A stretch of DNA of 64,000 bases from JBBQAA01 sp038276395 (GTDB lineage: Bacteria > Actinomycetota > Thermoleophilia > Solirubrobacterales > Solirubrobacteraceae). The translations under genes were made by a program, and so were the position numbers. Below are positions 25,451 through 35,658 of this stretch, one piece after another (positions within the stretch are counted from its first letter, which is position 1; the number at the start of each line of letters is the position of its first letter). Where the stretch lies: the NCBI GenBank assembly GCA_038276395.1, contig JBBQAA010000022.1, forward strand, positions 1 through 64,000, given 5' to 3'. Under the pieces are notes generated by a model. The model was not told the origin of the DNA, made no database searches, and saw only the letters and a list, made by a program, of their open reading frames with translations.

Positions 25451-25662
25451 ATGCCGCCGCCCGCGCCGCCGTAGTCCTCGGGAATGGCGACGCCGAACCA
25501 GCCGAGCTCCGCCACCTCGGCGTAGAGCCCCGGGCTGGGCGGCTCACGGCCGTTCTCCGTAAGCGCGTCGCGCTGCTCGCGCGTGCCGCACTCGCGCGCG
25601 CCGAGGTCGCGGACCACGGCGACGAAGTCCTCCTGCTCGGGGGTCAAGGCGCCGATCGCCAT
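25451..25662 (-). pseudogene. N-terminal fragment of an acyl-CoA dehydrogenase
   Basis: From ATG 25662 about 70 codons match the N-terminus of acyl-CoA dehydrogenases: ALTPEQEDFVAVVRDLGARE, then AELGWFGVAIPEDYGGAGGG. Similarity stops near 25450, where an alpha/beta hydrolase frame takes over. A TAGGCT hexamer lies 8 nt upstream, so the promoter is probably still in place. The missing C-terminal end is found at 17791-18003 on the same strand. Confidence 0.8.
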
Positions 25663-25670
25663 CGCGGCGG

Positions 25671-25676
25671 AGCCTA
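25671..25676 (-). promoter_or_regulatory. Candidate -10 of the interrupted acyl-CoA dehydrogenase gene
   Basis: Minus strand TAGGCT ends 8 nt before ATG 25662. If active, its transcript would now run through the junction into the hydrolase fragment and the NRPS operon. Confidence 0.4.
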
Positions 25677-25700
25677 ACGAACGCGCGTGGGAGCGGAGGG

Positions 25701-25818
25701 TGCCGGGGAGGGATCGCCCACCGCCGGGGAGGGATTGCCCCACCGCCGGGGAGGGACTGTCCCCACCGGGAGCGGCGGCCCCGCCATCGCGGCGCTTCGC
25801 GGGAGGGACTGTCCCCAC
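25701..25818. repeat. Degenerate direct repeats with an internal palindrome
   Basis: Three adjacent units of about 22 bp (25701-25720, 25721-25742, 25743-25765), each like CCGCCGGGGAGGGACTGTCC, and a fourth partial copy at 25798-25818. The last two contain GGGACTGTCCC, a near-perfect palindrome. The stretch is non-coding and lies between the acyl-CoA dehydrogenase fragment and the gene ending at 25893. It looks like a dispersed intergenic repeat. Confidence 0.75.
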
Positions 25819-25892
25819 CTCTCGGCCCGAGACGCAGCGAGGGCGCCCCGGAGGGCGCCCTCGAAGAACCGCGGATCGAGCCGGCTCCGGCG

Positions 25893-26351
25893 CTACGCGC
25901 TCGAGCCCGCCGGCTCGGGCGCCGGCGAGGCGGGCGTGGTGGAGGAGGTGTACTCGAACTCCTCCTCCTTGCCGAAGAGCGTGTCGAGCACCTTGTTGCG
26001 CAGCCCCTCCGAGAGACCCACGGCGAGCGCGGCGCCGCCGAGCGCCACGAGGAGCAGCTTCCCGAGGCCGCCCGACTTCCGCTTCTTCGGGCCGTCCTTG
26101 AGCGACTGGCCGGCGTCGCGCAGCGAGACGGCGGCGTCCTGGAGGTTCTGCTGGAGCTTCTTGTCCTCGAGGATCGCCTTGTGCGGCGCCTTGGCGCTCG
26201 AGAGGCGGTCGTAGGCGTCGCGCGCGGCGTCGAGGGCGTCGCGCACGTTGTCGCGCAGGTCCTCGTCCTCGATCACACGCTGCACGTACGGGCTGTTCCT
26301 CGCGGCTGCCGCGGCGGTCGCCGCCTTGGCCGCCTTCTTCTTGGCTGCCAT
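25893..26351 (-). CDS. Conserved small membrane protein of unknown function
   Basis: A 152-residue protein: a Lys/Ala-rich N-terminus (MAAKKKAAKAATAAAAAR), a helical charged section (about 20-85) with heptad-like spacing, one membrane helix (LGKLLLVALGGAALAVGLS, about 95-113) and a Ser/Thr/Pro tail. ATG 26351 is preferred over 26360 because GGAGAGG is 9 nt upstream of it. Such Lys/Ala N-termini can bind nucleic acid, but I recognise no family. Confidence 0.7.
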   Translation of the reverse strand: MAAKKKAAKAATAAAAARNSPYVQRVIEDEDLRDNVRDALDAARDAYDRLSSAKAPHKAILEDKKLQQNLQDAAVSLRDAGQSLKDGPKKRKSGGLGKLLLVALGGAALAVGLSEGLRNKVLDTLFGKEEEFEYTSSTTPASPAPEPAGSSA

Positions 26352-26441
26352 CCTGTTCATCCTCTCCGAGATCGTTCCCTGCTCTGCCTTGCGCCGAGCA
26401 TACCCCGGAGAGGCGCCGCGCGAATCGCCGCTCGGGTGCGC

Positions 26442-27233
26442 TCAGAGGTCATAGACCGCGCCCTCGCGCGCGAGCTCCACCGTGCCGCCGAAGCCCGACT
26501 CGGCCTCGGCGCGCGCCCAGCTCGGGTCGAGCTCGTCGGAGATGTGGGTGAGCACGAGGCGCTGCACGCCCGCGCGGCGCCCGTGCTCCCCCGCCTCCCC
26601 GGGCGTGAGGTGGCCCCGCACGCCCTCACGCTCGGGGCGCGGGAGCGTGCCCTCGACGATCAGCAGATCCGCGCCGGCGGCGAACTCGACGAGCTCCTCG
26701 GTGGGGCGGCAGTCGGCGCCGAAGACGAACCGGCGGCCGGCCGGCGTCGTGATGGCGACGGCGTGGGTGGTGATGAAGTGCGGGACCTCGTGGAAGGAGA
26801 GGGCGAAGGGCCCGACCGACGGCGTGTCCTCGGTGGCGTACTCGCACAGCTCGAAGGCCTTCTCGATCAGGTCCTCGTTGCCCCAGGCGCCGACGACGCG
26901 GCGAAAGACCTCGCGGGCGCCCGCGGGCGCGATCAGCCGCGGCCGCGCGGGGTGCTCGGTGCCGGGCCAGCGATCGACGGGAACCGGCTGCTGGCGCGGC
27001 GCGTAGGTCAGCGCGTAGGCGTAGGGGACGAGGTCGAGGAAGTGGTCGGCGTGCAGGTGGGAGAGCACGACCGCGTCGACCTCCGTGTAGTCGCGAAAGC
27101 GCCGGAGCTTGCCGAAGACGCCGTTGCCGCAGTCGAGCAGCAGCGCCGTCCCCTCCGCCTCCAGCAGGTACCCGCTGCACGCGCCGTCGACGTCCTGCCA
27201 CGACGGCGACTTGCCGAGCACGGTGACGCGCAT
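26442..27233 (-). CDS. MBL-fold metallohydrolase (RNase Z/BN-like)
   Basis: A 263-residue metallo-beta-lactamase-fold protein with the zinc motif SHLHADHFLDL (about residues 58-68), a later FGADCRP metal ligand region and a final His in LVLTHISDE. The order resembles RNase Z/phosphodiesterase-type members rather than beta-lactamases. ATG 27233 has TAACCT 8 nt upstream on the minus strand. It is divergent from the antiporter gene. The substrate is unknown. Confidence 0.85.
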   Translation of the reverse strand: MRVTVLGKSPSWQDVDGACSGYLLEAEGTALLLDCGNGVFGKLRRFRDYTEVDAVVLSHLHADHFLDLVPYAYALTYAPRQQPVPVDRWPGTEHPARPRLIAPAGAREVFRRVVGAWGNEDLIEKAFELCEYATEDTPSVGPFALSFHEVPHFITTHAVAITTPAGRRFVFGADCRPTEELVEFAAGADLLIVEGTLPRPEREGVRGHLTPGEAGEHGRRAGVQRLVLTHISDELDPSWARAEAESGFGGTVELAREGAVYDL

Positions 27234-27241
27234 CGCGCCGG

Positions 27242-27247
27242 AGGTTA
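27242..27247 (-). promoter_or_regulatory. Candidate -10 of the MBL-fold gene
   Basis: Minus strand TAACCT ends 8 nt before ATG 27233, the recurrent leaderless spacing in this window. Confidence 0.4.
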
Positions 27248-27270
27248 GACCTCGCGGCATTCTTCATGCG

Positions 27271-28413
27271 ATGCCCCTGACCCGACGGTTCGCTCTCACC
27301 GCCTCGGCGCTCCTCGCCGGCTTCGTGCTCGGGCCGGGTCTCATCGACGTGCTGCACCCGGACCCGCAGTCGGGTCTCGTACACGATCTGACGATCGCCG
27401 CGCTCGTCGTCATCCTCTTCCGCGACGGGCTCGAGGTCGAGGGAGAGCTGCTACGCAGCGAGTGGCGGCTGCCCCTCCGAAAGCTCGTCCTCGCCATGCC
27501 GCTGACCGGCGGACTCGTCGCCCTCGCCGGTCACGTGCTCCTCGGGCTCGAGTGGAAGCTCGCCGGCCTGCTCGGCGCGCTGCTCGCCTCGACCGACCCC
27601 GTCCTGTCCTCGGGGGTCGTGACCAACCCACGGGTGCCGCGGGTCCTGCGCCACTCGCTGAACCTCGAGTCGGGGCTGAACGACGGCCTCGCCCTGACCG
27701 CGGTGCTCGCCTTCTCCGCCGCGCTCAAGCCGAGCAAGGGCGGCTTCGAGCCCGTGACGTTCATCCTGCAGGACGTCGGCGTCGGCGTCCTTACCGGCGT
27801 TCTCGTGGCGTTCATCGCGTCGCGGGTGCTGCGCGGTCCGCTCGCGCGTTCGGCGCTGGCGGCGCTGCTCGTCGCCGCGGCCGCCTACGGGGTGGCGGCG
27901 CTCCCCCCGCACGGGAACGCGCTCATCGCCGTCTTCGTCTGCGCGATCACCTTCGGCCTCCTGCGCCCGGACGTGCAGGAGGCCGTCGAGCACCGCGCCG
28001 AGCAGATCGTCCAGGGCGTCGCGCCGGCGATCTTCTTCCTCTTCGGCACGCTGCTGACGCTCTCGGCGCTGGGCGGCGACGGCCTGGGGGCGCTGGCCAT
28101 CGGCGTCGGCACGCTCGTGCTCATCCGCCCGGCGGCGATCTTCCTCGCCCTGACCGGCACGGGGCTCTCGCGGCGGGCGACCGCCTTCGTGGCGTGGTTC
28201 GGGCCGCGCGGGGTGGCGACCATGGCCTTCGGGGTCCTCGTGCTCTCCGAGGGGGTGCCCGGCGGCGAGCGGGTCTTCTACGTCGCCGCGCTCACCGTCG
28301 TCCTCTCCGTGTTCGCCCACGGCCTCAGCGACCCGGCGGGGGTGACGTGGATCTCCCGGGGCCAGGAGGAGCCCGAGGCCCCGCCCCGCGCCGCGGCCGA
28401 GCGAGTGCGCTGA
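27271..28413 (+). CDS. Cation:proton antiporter, CPA1 (NhaP-type) family
   Basis: A 380-residue inner-membrane protein with about eleven helices. The ion-binding motifs are ASTDPVLSSGVV (about residue 108) and NLESGLNDGLALTAVL, which carries the acidic pair typical of CPA1 sodium/proton exchangers. It exports Na+ or K+ in exchange for protons for pH and salt control. It ends before the start-facing small gene at 28419 (convergent). It lacks the long cytoplasmic tail of some family members. Confidence 0.9.
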   Translation: MPLTRRFALTASALLAGFVLGPGLIDVLHPDPQSGLVHDLTIAALVVILFRDGLEVEGELLRSEWRLPLRKLVLAMPLTGGLVALAGHVLLGLEWKLAGLLGALLASTDPVLSSGVVTNPRVPRVLRHSLNLESGLNDGLALTAVLAFSAALKPSKGGFEPVTFILQDVGVGVLTGVLVAFIASRVLRGPLARSALAALLVAAAAYGVAALPPHGNALIAVFVCAITFGLLRPDVQEAVEHRAEQIVQGVAPAIFFLFGTLLTLSALGGDGLGALAIGVGTLVLIRPAAIFLALTGTGLSRRATAFVAWFGPRGVATMAFGVLVLSEGVPGGERVFYVAALTVVLSVFAHGLSDPAGVTWISRGQEEPEAPPRAAAERVR

Positions 28414-28418
28414 GCCCG

Positions 28419-28643
28419 TCAGCCGGCGGCGAGGCCGGCCTGCTCCTCGGCGCTCGGAAACGCCCAGGCCAGGCGCGTGCGCTCCTGGCGGAACTCGAAG
28501 CGCATCTGCCGCGGCGGCGCGAGCCGCTCGGGGTGGTAGGGCCGAAACGTCACGCACGGCTCCTGCTCGGCCAGCGCGCACAGCGCGTGGCGGTGGAAGA
28601 AGCACTCCGTGCACGACACCTTCTGGCTCCTGGCGCGACCCAT
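28419..28643 (-). CDS. Small Cys-rich putative metal-binding protein
   Basis: A 74-residue protein with four cysteines in CTECFFHRHALCALAEQEPC, a plausible zinc-binding cluster, followed by a basic segment (RPYHPERLAPPRQMRFEFR). Start ATG 28643 follows GAGG closely. Convergent with the antiporter. Family not recognised; coding potential is supported by the conserved-looking Cys spacing and by fitting exactly the gap up to the antiporter stop. Confidence 0.6.
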   Translation of the reverse strand: MGRARSQKVSCTECFFHRHALCALAEQEPCVTFRPYHPERLAPPRQMRFEFRQERTRLAWAFPSAEEQAGLAAG

Positions 28644-29042
28644 CCTCGAGCTGACCTCGTCTCGTTCGTCTCCGGCATGAAAGGGGATTCGCCGCCCGTC
28701 GTGCCGCGCTGGACCTCGGTGACGGCGATGTGAACATCCAAGCCGATCTCGCGCCCCACGACAAGGGGCGATTCCCGGAAAACGCAGGAACTTCCTTCGC
28801 GGGCGGAAAACGGCGTGGTTTGCAGGAGGTTCGCCCGAGGCGCGGCCATCTCTCCCGCTATTTGAGCGCTTTTCCGCGCGGCGGGGGAGGTGTTCGCGCA
28901 AGCGGCGCGGCGCGGTCGACCGACGGGGAGGGGACCGAGCAGGCGCGTGGCCACGAGCCGTCCTGGCGGGATGGGCGGGGGGGCTCCCTGAGTGCCGCGG
29001 GCGCTGGGCACACCCGCCCCTGCAAGGACCCGCCGCTCCACC
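28644..29042. other. Unassigned intergenic region with lower GC
   Basis: About 400 bp, visibly richer in A/T than its surroundings in 28730-28870. It lies between two divergent genes. I see open frames in several phases but none with a start context or recognisable domain, and no riboswitch or tRNA pattern I can name. It could hold a leader RNA or regulatory sites. Confidence 0.4.
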
Positions 29043-29048
29043 TAGCGT
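29043..29048 (+). promoter_or_regulatory. Candidate -10 of the NAD(P)-binding protein gene
   Basis: TAGCGT ends 7 nt before GTG 29056 and decides that start over GTG 29047, which would lie inside the hexamer. Confidence 0.45.
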
Positions 29049-29055
29049 GGGGTCG

Positions 29056-29976
29056 GTGCGCGTTCTGCTCACCGGGATCACGGGGTACGTGGGCGCCGCG
29101 CTGGCGCCGGCGCTCCGCGCCGCCGGCCACGAGGTCCGCGGGTTCGCCCGGGACCCCTCGCGCGTCGCGGACCGCGAGATCCCGACCGTGCGCGGCGACG
29201 CGGTCACCGGCGAGGGCCTGGCCGAGGCGATGGACGGCGTGGATGTCGCCTACCACCTCATCCACTCGATGGAGACGGCGGCCCCCGGCGACCCGTTCCC
29301 GGCCCGGGAGCGGCGGGCGGCCGAGCAGGTCGCGGCGGCCGCGCGCGCGGCCGGCGTGCGGCGGATCGTCTACCTCGGCGGGCTCGTGCCCGCCGGCCAC
29401 GCCGCCTCCGAGCATCTCGGCTCGCGCCTCGCCGTCGAGGAGATCCTGCTCGGCGAGGTGCCCGACTCGGTCGCGCTGCGCGCCTCGATCGTCATCGGCG
29501 CCGGGTCGCGCTCCTTCCGCTTCCTCGTGCGCCTCGTCGAACGCCTGCCGGTCCTCGCCCTGCCCGCCTGGCACGCTCATCGCACGGCGCCGATCGACGG
29601 CCGGGACGTGATCGCCTACCTTGTGCGTGCCGCCGAGGTGCGCGAGGTGGGCGGGCGCTCGCTCGACATCGCCGGGCCGAGCGTCCTCTCCTACGGCGAG
29701 ATCGTCGAGCGGATCGCCGAGATCATGCTCGTCGGGCGGCCCTCGGTGCGCCTGAAGCGGGTCAGCGCCACGCCGCTGGCGGCACCCGTGGCCGCCGCGC
29801 TCGCGGATGAGGATCCGGCGCTCATCGGCCCGCTCATGGCCGGACTGGAGACCGATCTGCTGCCGCGCGGCGAGTCCGCGCGCGAGCTGCTCGGGGTGCG
29901 CCTGCACTCCTTCACGGCCGCGGTCGAGCGCGCGCTGGCCGACTGGGAGCGGGTCGAGCCGCTGCGGGCGCGCTGA
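29056..29976 (+). CDS. NAD(P)-binding Rossmann protein (NmrA/NDUFA9-like atypical SDR)
   Basis: A 306-residue protein starting with a dinucleotide fold, LLTGITGYVGAALAPALR, with GXXGXXG spacing at about residues 6-12. It carries AYHLIHSME and RRIVYLGGLVP, typical of the complex-I-assembly-like/YbjT branch of atypical SDRs; the classical YxxxK catalytic pair is absent. It may bind NADPH as a sensor or act on a quinone or lipid; no substrate can be named. An SRPBCC-domain gene follows 27 bp later, a frequent partner of this family. Confidence 0.82.
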   Translation: MRVLLTGITGYVGAALAPALRAAGHEVRGFARDPSRVADREIPTVRGDAVTGEGLAEAMDGVDVAYHLIHSMETAAPGDPFPARERRAAEQVAAAARAAGVRRIVYLGGLVPAGHAASEHLGSRLAVEEILLGEVPDSVALRASIVIGAGSRSFRFLVRLVERLPVLALPAWHAHRTAPIDGRDVIAYLVRAAEVREVGGRSLDIAGPSVLSYGEIVERIAEIMLVGRPSVRLKRVSATPLAAPVAAALADEDPALIGPLMAGLETDLLPRGESARELLGVRLHSFTAAVERALADWERVEPLRAR

Positions 29977-30003
29977 GCACGGCGGGTAGGGTCCCCGCCG
30001 CGC

Positions 30004-30453
30004 ATGGGCAACGAGGTCCGCACCACCACGCAGATCGACGCGCCGCCTCAGGCGGTGTGGGACGTCGTCATGGACCCCGATCGCTTCGGCGACTGGGTGA
30101 CCATTCACCGCGGTCTCAAGCACGTCTCCGACCAGCCGCTGCGGGAGGGCTCAACGCTCGAGCAGCGCCTGTGCCTGCGCGGGGTTCCGTTTACCGTTGA
30201 GTGGACCGTCGTCGAGCTCGACGAGCCGCGCCTCGTGGTCATGGAGGGCCGGGGGCCGGCACGGTCAAAGGCGATCACCCGGGACGAGCTGACGGAGAGG
30301 GACGGCGGGACCGCATTTGCCTACGTCAACGAGTTCAAGACGCCCTTGGGCCCGCTCGGAGCGGCGGCGAGCAAGGTGCTCGTCGGCGGCGTCTCCGAGC
30401 GCGAGGCCAAGGCTTCGCTCGCCCGGCTCAAGCAGTTGCTGGAAGGTTCCTGA
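30004..30453 (+). CDS. SRPBCC (START-like) ligand-binding protein
   Basis: A 149-residue protein with the SRPBCC/polyketide cyclase fold: TTTQIDAPPQAVWDVVMDPDRFGDWV opens the domain, and it ends in a long helix (SEREAKASLARLKQLLEGS). The fold forms a hydrophobic pocket for lipids or aromatics. It follows the Rossmann protein gene on the same strand, suggesting a shared lipid- or quinone-related role. TAGGGT lies 11 nt upstream of the ATG. Confidence 0.85.
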   Translation: MGNEVRTTTQIDAPPQAVWDVVMDPDRFGDWVTIHRGLKHVSDQPLREGSTLEQRLCLRGVPFTVEWTVVELDEPRLVVMEGRGPARSKAITRDELTERDGGTAFAYVNEFKTPLGPLGAAASKVLVGGVSEREAKASLARLKQLLEGS

Positions 30454-30525
30454 GTCTCGTCACCTACGGGTTTCGCTATCGTCACCGTCACATCTGCATT
30501 TGACGGTCAGAGCGAAAGGCAGCAC

Positions 30526-30936
30526 ATGGCGGACTTTCTCGACACGAAGCTCAAGGAGATCGATGAGCGGCTCAAGGAGCTGCGACCCCTCGTCGAGGAG
30601 CACACGCGGCTCGAGGCGGCCCGCAACGCGATGGCGGGCTCGACCGGCTCGAGCGCCGCCGCCTCGGGCGGCGGCCGCCGCCGCGGGCCCGGACGCCCGC
30701 GCGGCTCGGGCGCGGGGCGCCGCGGCCGCCCGCGCGGCGGCAACACCCGCGCCAGGCAGGCGCTCGAGCTCGTGCGCGCCCAGCCGGGCGTCACCATCCG
30801 CGAGCTCGCCTCGGCGATGGACATCAAGCCGAACTACCTCGACCGCGTCCTGCCCCAGATGGAGAAGGAGGGCGAGGTCTCCCGCCGCGGCCAGGGCTGG
30901 CACGCGGCGGGCGGGGTCGCGGCAGCGGGAGAGTGA
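30526..30936 (+). CDS. AT-hook/winged-helix DNA-binding protein
   Basis: A 136-residue basic protein: an N-terminal coiled coil (about 1-40, KLKEIDERLKELRPLVEEH), a linker with two AT-hook-like cores (GRPRGSG and GRPRGGN, about 62-78), and a winged-helix (about 82-125, LVRAQPGVTIRELASAMDIKPNYLDRVLPQM). This looks like a nucleoid-associated or global regulatory protein acting as a dimer. The ATG follows AAAGGCAG. The upstream 70 bp is AT-richer and may hold its promoter. Confidence 0.75.
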   Translation: MADFLDTKLKEIDERLKELRPLVEEHTRLEAARNAMAGSTGSSAAASGGGRRRGPGRPRGSGAGRRGRPRGGNTRARQALELVRAQPGVTIRELASAMDIKPNYLDRVLPQMEKEGEVSRRGQGWHAAGGVAAAGE

Positions 30937-31027
30937 CTGTCCGGCGGTTCTCGCCGACCGCTTGACTTACTCAGTGCGTCCCCCGCAGGTGGACTCCATG
31001 CCGTGAGGCGGCGAGCAGCTCGCAGGC

Positions 31028-33230
<2,203 letters not shown>

Positions 33231-33232
33231 GG

Positions 33233-33892
33233 TCACCGACTCTGCCACAACGGCGGGCGCGGTCCGGGTCTGACTCCGGCGAGGAGCGCCATCTCGCGCC
33301 ATTTCCAGTAGCAGTCGGCGTCGTCGAAGCTGAGCGCGCGCAGCCAGCCGACCTGGGTCTCGACGTCGAGCAGGCGGTCGGACGGGTCCTCGTCCTCCAG
33401 CGGCTCGCCGATCGCGGCGAAGAACGCGAGGTGAAGCCGGCGGGTGGGCGAGGCCACGTGCTCGAAGTTCGCGAACAGGCCGCCGGACTCGAGCCGATCG
33501 AGCACCTCGGCGTAGAGGGCCCGCTTGCGCTCGTGCTCGAGGTGGTGGATGGCCATCGAGGAGACCACGGCGTCGAAGCGCCCGAGCGCCGGCAGCGGCT
33601 CCGCGAGGTCGTGCTCGATCAGGGTGACGCGTCGATCGCCCGTGAACCTTCGGCGGGCGCGCGCCAGCATGAGGCCGGAGAAGTCGAGGCCCGTCCCCTG
33701 CGTGCCCGGGCGGTCCCGGAGCAGCAGAGCGAGCAGGCGGCCGTCGCCGGTCCCGAGGTCGAGGATGCGGCCGGCCCCGCGCGGGACGAGATCGAGCAGG
33801 ACGCTCTCGCCCTCGGCGCGGCGCGGGTACTCGTCCGCGCGCTCCAGGTAACGGTCCACGTGTTCGGCGCGCGACCATTCACCGGATGCCAT
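33233..33892 (-). CDS. Class I SAM-dependent methyltransferase
   Basis: A 219-residue Rossmann methyltransferase. SAM-binding motif I is [17 protein letters not shown] (about 45-61), [13 protein letters not shown] follows, and motif IV region is [16 protein letters not shown]. The substrate is unknown. I chose ATG 33892, leaving 31 bp to the divergent AidB-like gene. It is the first gene of a unit with icd and mdh. Confidence 0.85.
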   Translation of the reverse strand: MASGEWSRAEHVDRYLERADEYPRRAEGESVLLDLVPRGAGRILDLGTGDGRLLALLLRDRPGTQGTGLDFSGLMLARARRRFTGDRRVTLIEHDLAEPLPALGRFDAVVSSMAIHHLEHERKRALYAEVLDRLESGGLFANFEHVASPTRRLHLAFFAAIGEPLEDEDPSDRLLDVETQVGWLRALSFDDADCYWKWREMALLAGVRPGPRPPLWQSR

Positions 33893-33910
33893 CGGCTCAG
33901 TATCGCTCTT

Positions 33911-33916
33911 TAGACT
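33911..33916 (+). promoter_or_regulatory. Candidate -10 of the AidB-like gene
   Basis: TAGACT ends 7 nt before ATG 33924, the same hexamer as upstream of vapB. Confidence 0.45.
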
Positions 33917-33923
33917 TCTGCCC

Positions 33924-35543
33924 ATGTCCGCCACCCACGAGGTCGCAAACCAGGTCCCGCCGCTCGAGGACTACGACGCCTTCGCCGAGAACCGCCCGCT
34001 CGTGGCCGCTCTGCACCGCGAGGGCGCCGGCTGGGCGGAGGAGGAGGCGCACGCCGTCGGGCGCCTGGCCGCGGATCCCGAGACGATCGCCTGGGGCTTT
34101 GACGCCAACCGCCACCCGCCCGAGCTGCGCACCCACGATCGCTACGGGAACCGGCTCGACGAGGTCGAGTTCCACCCGAGCTGGCACAAGCTCCTCTCCG
34201 CCGCCACCGCGCACGGGATCCACGCGCTCCCGTGGGCGGATCCCCAGCCGGGCGCGCACGCCGCCCGCGCCGCGATGTCGCTGACCTACGGCCAGGTCGA
34301 GGCCGGCCACGGCTGCCCGCTGACCATGACTTTCGCCGCCGTGCCCGTGCTGCGGGCGGAGCCGAGGATCGCCGCCGTCTGGGAGCCGAAGCTCACCGCC
34401 AGCGGCTACGACCCCGAGCTGCGGCCGGTGGCCGAGAAGGGCTCGGCGCTCTGCGGGATGGGGATGACGGAGAAGCAGGGCGGCTCCGACGTGCGCGCGA
34501 ACACGACGCGCGCCGAGCCCGCGGGCGACGGCTGGCACGCGCTCACCGGCCACAAGTGGTTCTGCTCGGCGCCGATGTGCGACCTCTTCCTCGTGCTCGC
34601 CCAGGCACCCGAGGGGATCACGTGCTTCGCCCTTCCCCGCATCCTGCCCGACGGCGAGCGCAACGTCTTCCGCCTCCAGCGCCTGAAGGACAAGCTCGGC
34701 AACCGCTCGAACGCCTCGAGCGAGGTCGAGTTCCAGGGCACCCTGGCCCGGCGGGTGGGCGAGCCCGGCCGCGGGGTGCCGACGATCATCGAGATGGTCG
34801 GCCACACGCGCCTGGACTGCGCGCTGGGGACGAGCGCGCTCATGCGCGGCGCCGTCGCCCAGGCCACGCACCACGCCGCGCACCGCGCCGCCTTCGGGAA
34901 GCTCCTGATCGACCAGCCGCTGATGGAGCAGGTCCTCGCCGACCTCGCGATCGAGTCCGAGGCGGCCACGCTCTCGACGATGCGCCTCGCGCGCGCCTAC
35001 GACGAGGGGGACACGCCGCTCATCCGCCTCGGCACCGCGGTCCTCAAGTACTGGATCTGCAAGCGCGGCCCGATGCTCGCCGCCGAGGCGCTCGAGACGC
35101 TCGGCGGCAACGGCTACGTGGAGGACTCGGGAATGCCGCGGATCTACCGCGAGATGCCGGTTAACTCGGTGTGGGAGGGATCGGGGAACGTCATGTGCCT
35201 CGACGTCCTGCGCGCGCTCGCTCGCTCCCCGGAGCTGCTCGAGGCCTACTTCGCCGAGGTGCAGGAGGCACGCGGCGCCGACGCGCGGCTCGACGCCTTC
35301 GTCGACGCGACGCTCGCCGAGTTCTCCGAGCCCGAGGGGCTCGAGCGCCGGGCGCGGCGGATCGTCGAGCGCCTGGCGCTCGCGCTCCAGGGGTCCCTGA
35401 TGGTGCGCTTCGGACTGCCGGCCAGCGCCGACGCGTTCTGCGCGGCGCGGCTCGCGGGGGACGCCGGCCTCGCCTTCGGCACCGTGCCGGCGGGCATCGA
35501 CGCCCGCGCGATCGTCGAGCACCACCGCCCGCTCGCGGCCTGA
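33924..35543 (+). CDS. AidB-like acyl-CoA dehydrogenase family protein
   Basis: A 539-residue flavoprotein of the AidB branch, which in E. coli is induced by alkylation stress and binds DNA. Length (about 540) and motifs fit: LTYGQVEAGHGCPLTMT, GMGMTEKQGGSDVRANTT (flavin and substrate loop), HKWFCSAPMCD, and EALGGNGYVEDSGMPRIYRE with VNSVWEGSGNVMCLDVLRA. The GTSE motif of ordinary acyl-CoA dehydrogenases is replaced by WEGSGN, as in AidB. True substrate is uncertain (isovaleryl-CoA activity is weak in AidB). Monocistronic. Confidence 0.9.
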   Translation: MSATHEVANQVPPLEDYDAFAENRPLVAALHREGAGWAEEEAHAVGRLAADPETIAWGFDANRHPPELRTHDRYGNRLDEVEFHPSWHKLLSAATAHGIHALPWADPQPGAHAARAAMSLTYGQVEAGHGCPLTMTFAAVPVLRAEPRIAAVWEPKLTASGYDPELRPVAEKGSALCGMGMTEKQGGSDVRANTTRAEPAGDGWHALTGHKWFCSAPMCDLFLVLAQAPEGITCFALPRILPDGERNVFRLQRLKDKLGNRSNASSEVEFQGTLARRVGEPGRGVPTIIEMVGHTRLDCALGTSALMRGAVAQATHHAAHRAAFGKLLIDQPLMEQVLADLAIESEAATLSTMRLARAYDEGDTPLIRLGTAVLKYWICKRGPMLAAEALETLGGNGYVEDSGMPRIYREMPVNSVWEGSGNVMCLDVLRALARSPELLEAYFAEVQEARGADARLDAFVDATLAEFSEPEGLERRARRIVERLALALQGSLMVRFGLPASADAFCAARLAGDAGLAFGTVPAGIDARAIVEHHRPLAA

Positions 35544-35658
35544 GCCGAGGAGCGCCGGGCCGGCCGCTCAACGTTCCCGCACTTGTGGTCCCCTGACGCC
35601 CTCAACTGCGCATCGCCCCCAGACGGTGGTCCGGGCGCGAGCGGCGGCGGGCGCGGCG

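Noticed and set aside
17791..25662. Insertion sequence or prophage as carrier of the NRPS island
   Set aside because: No transposase, integrase, terminal inverted repeats or target duplication can be seen at either junction.
30454..30525. Rho-independent terminator formed by CGTCA and TGACG
   Set aside because: The stem is only five base pairs with a ten-base loop and no T-run; more likely part of the promoter of the AT-hook gene.
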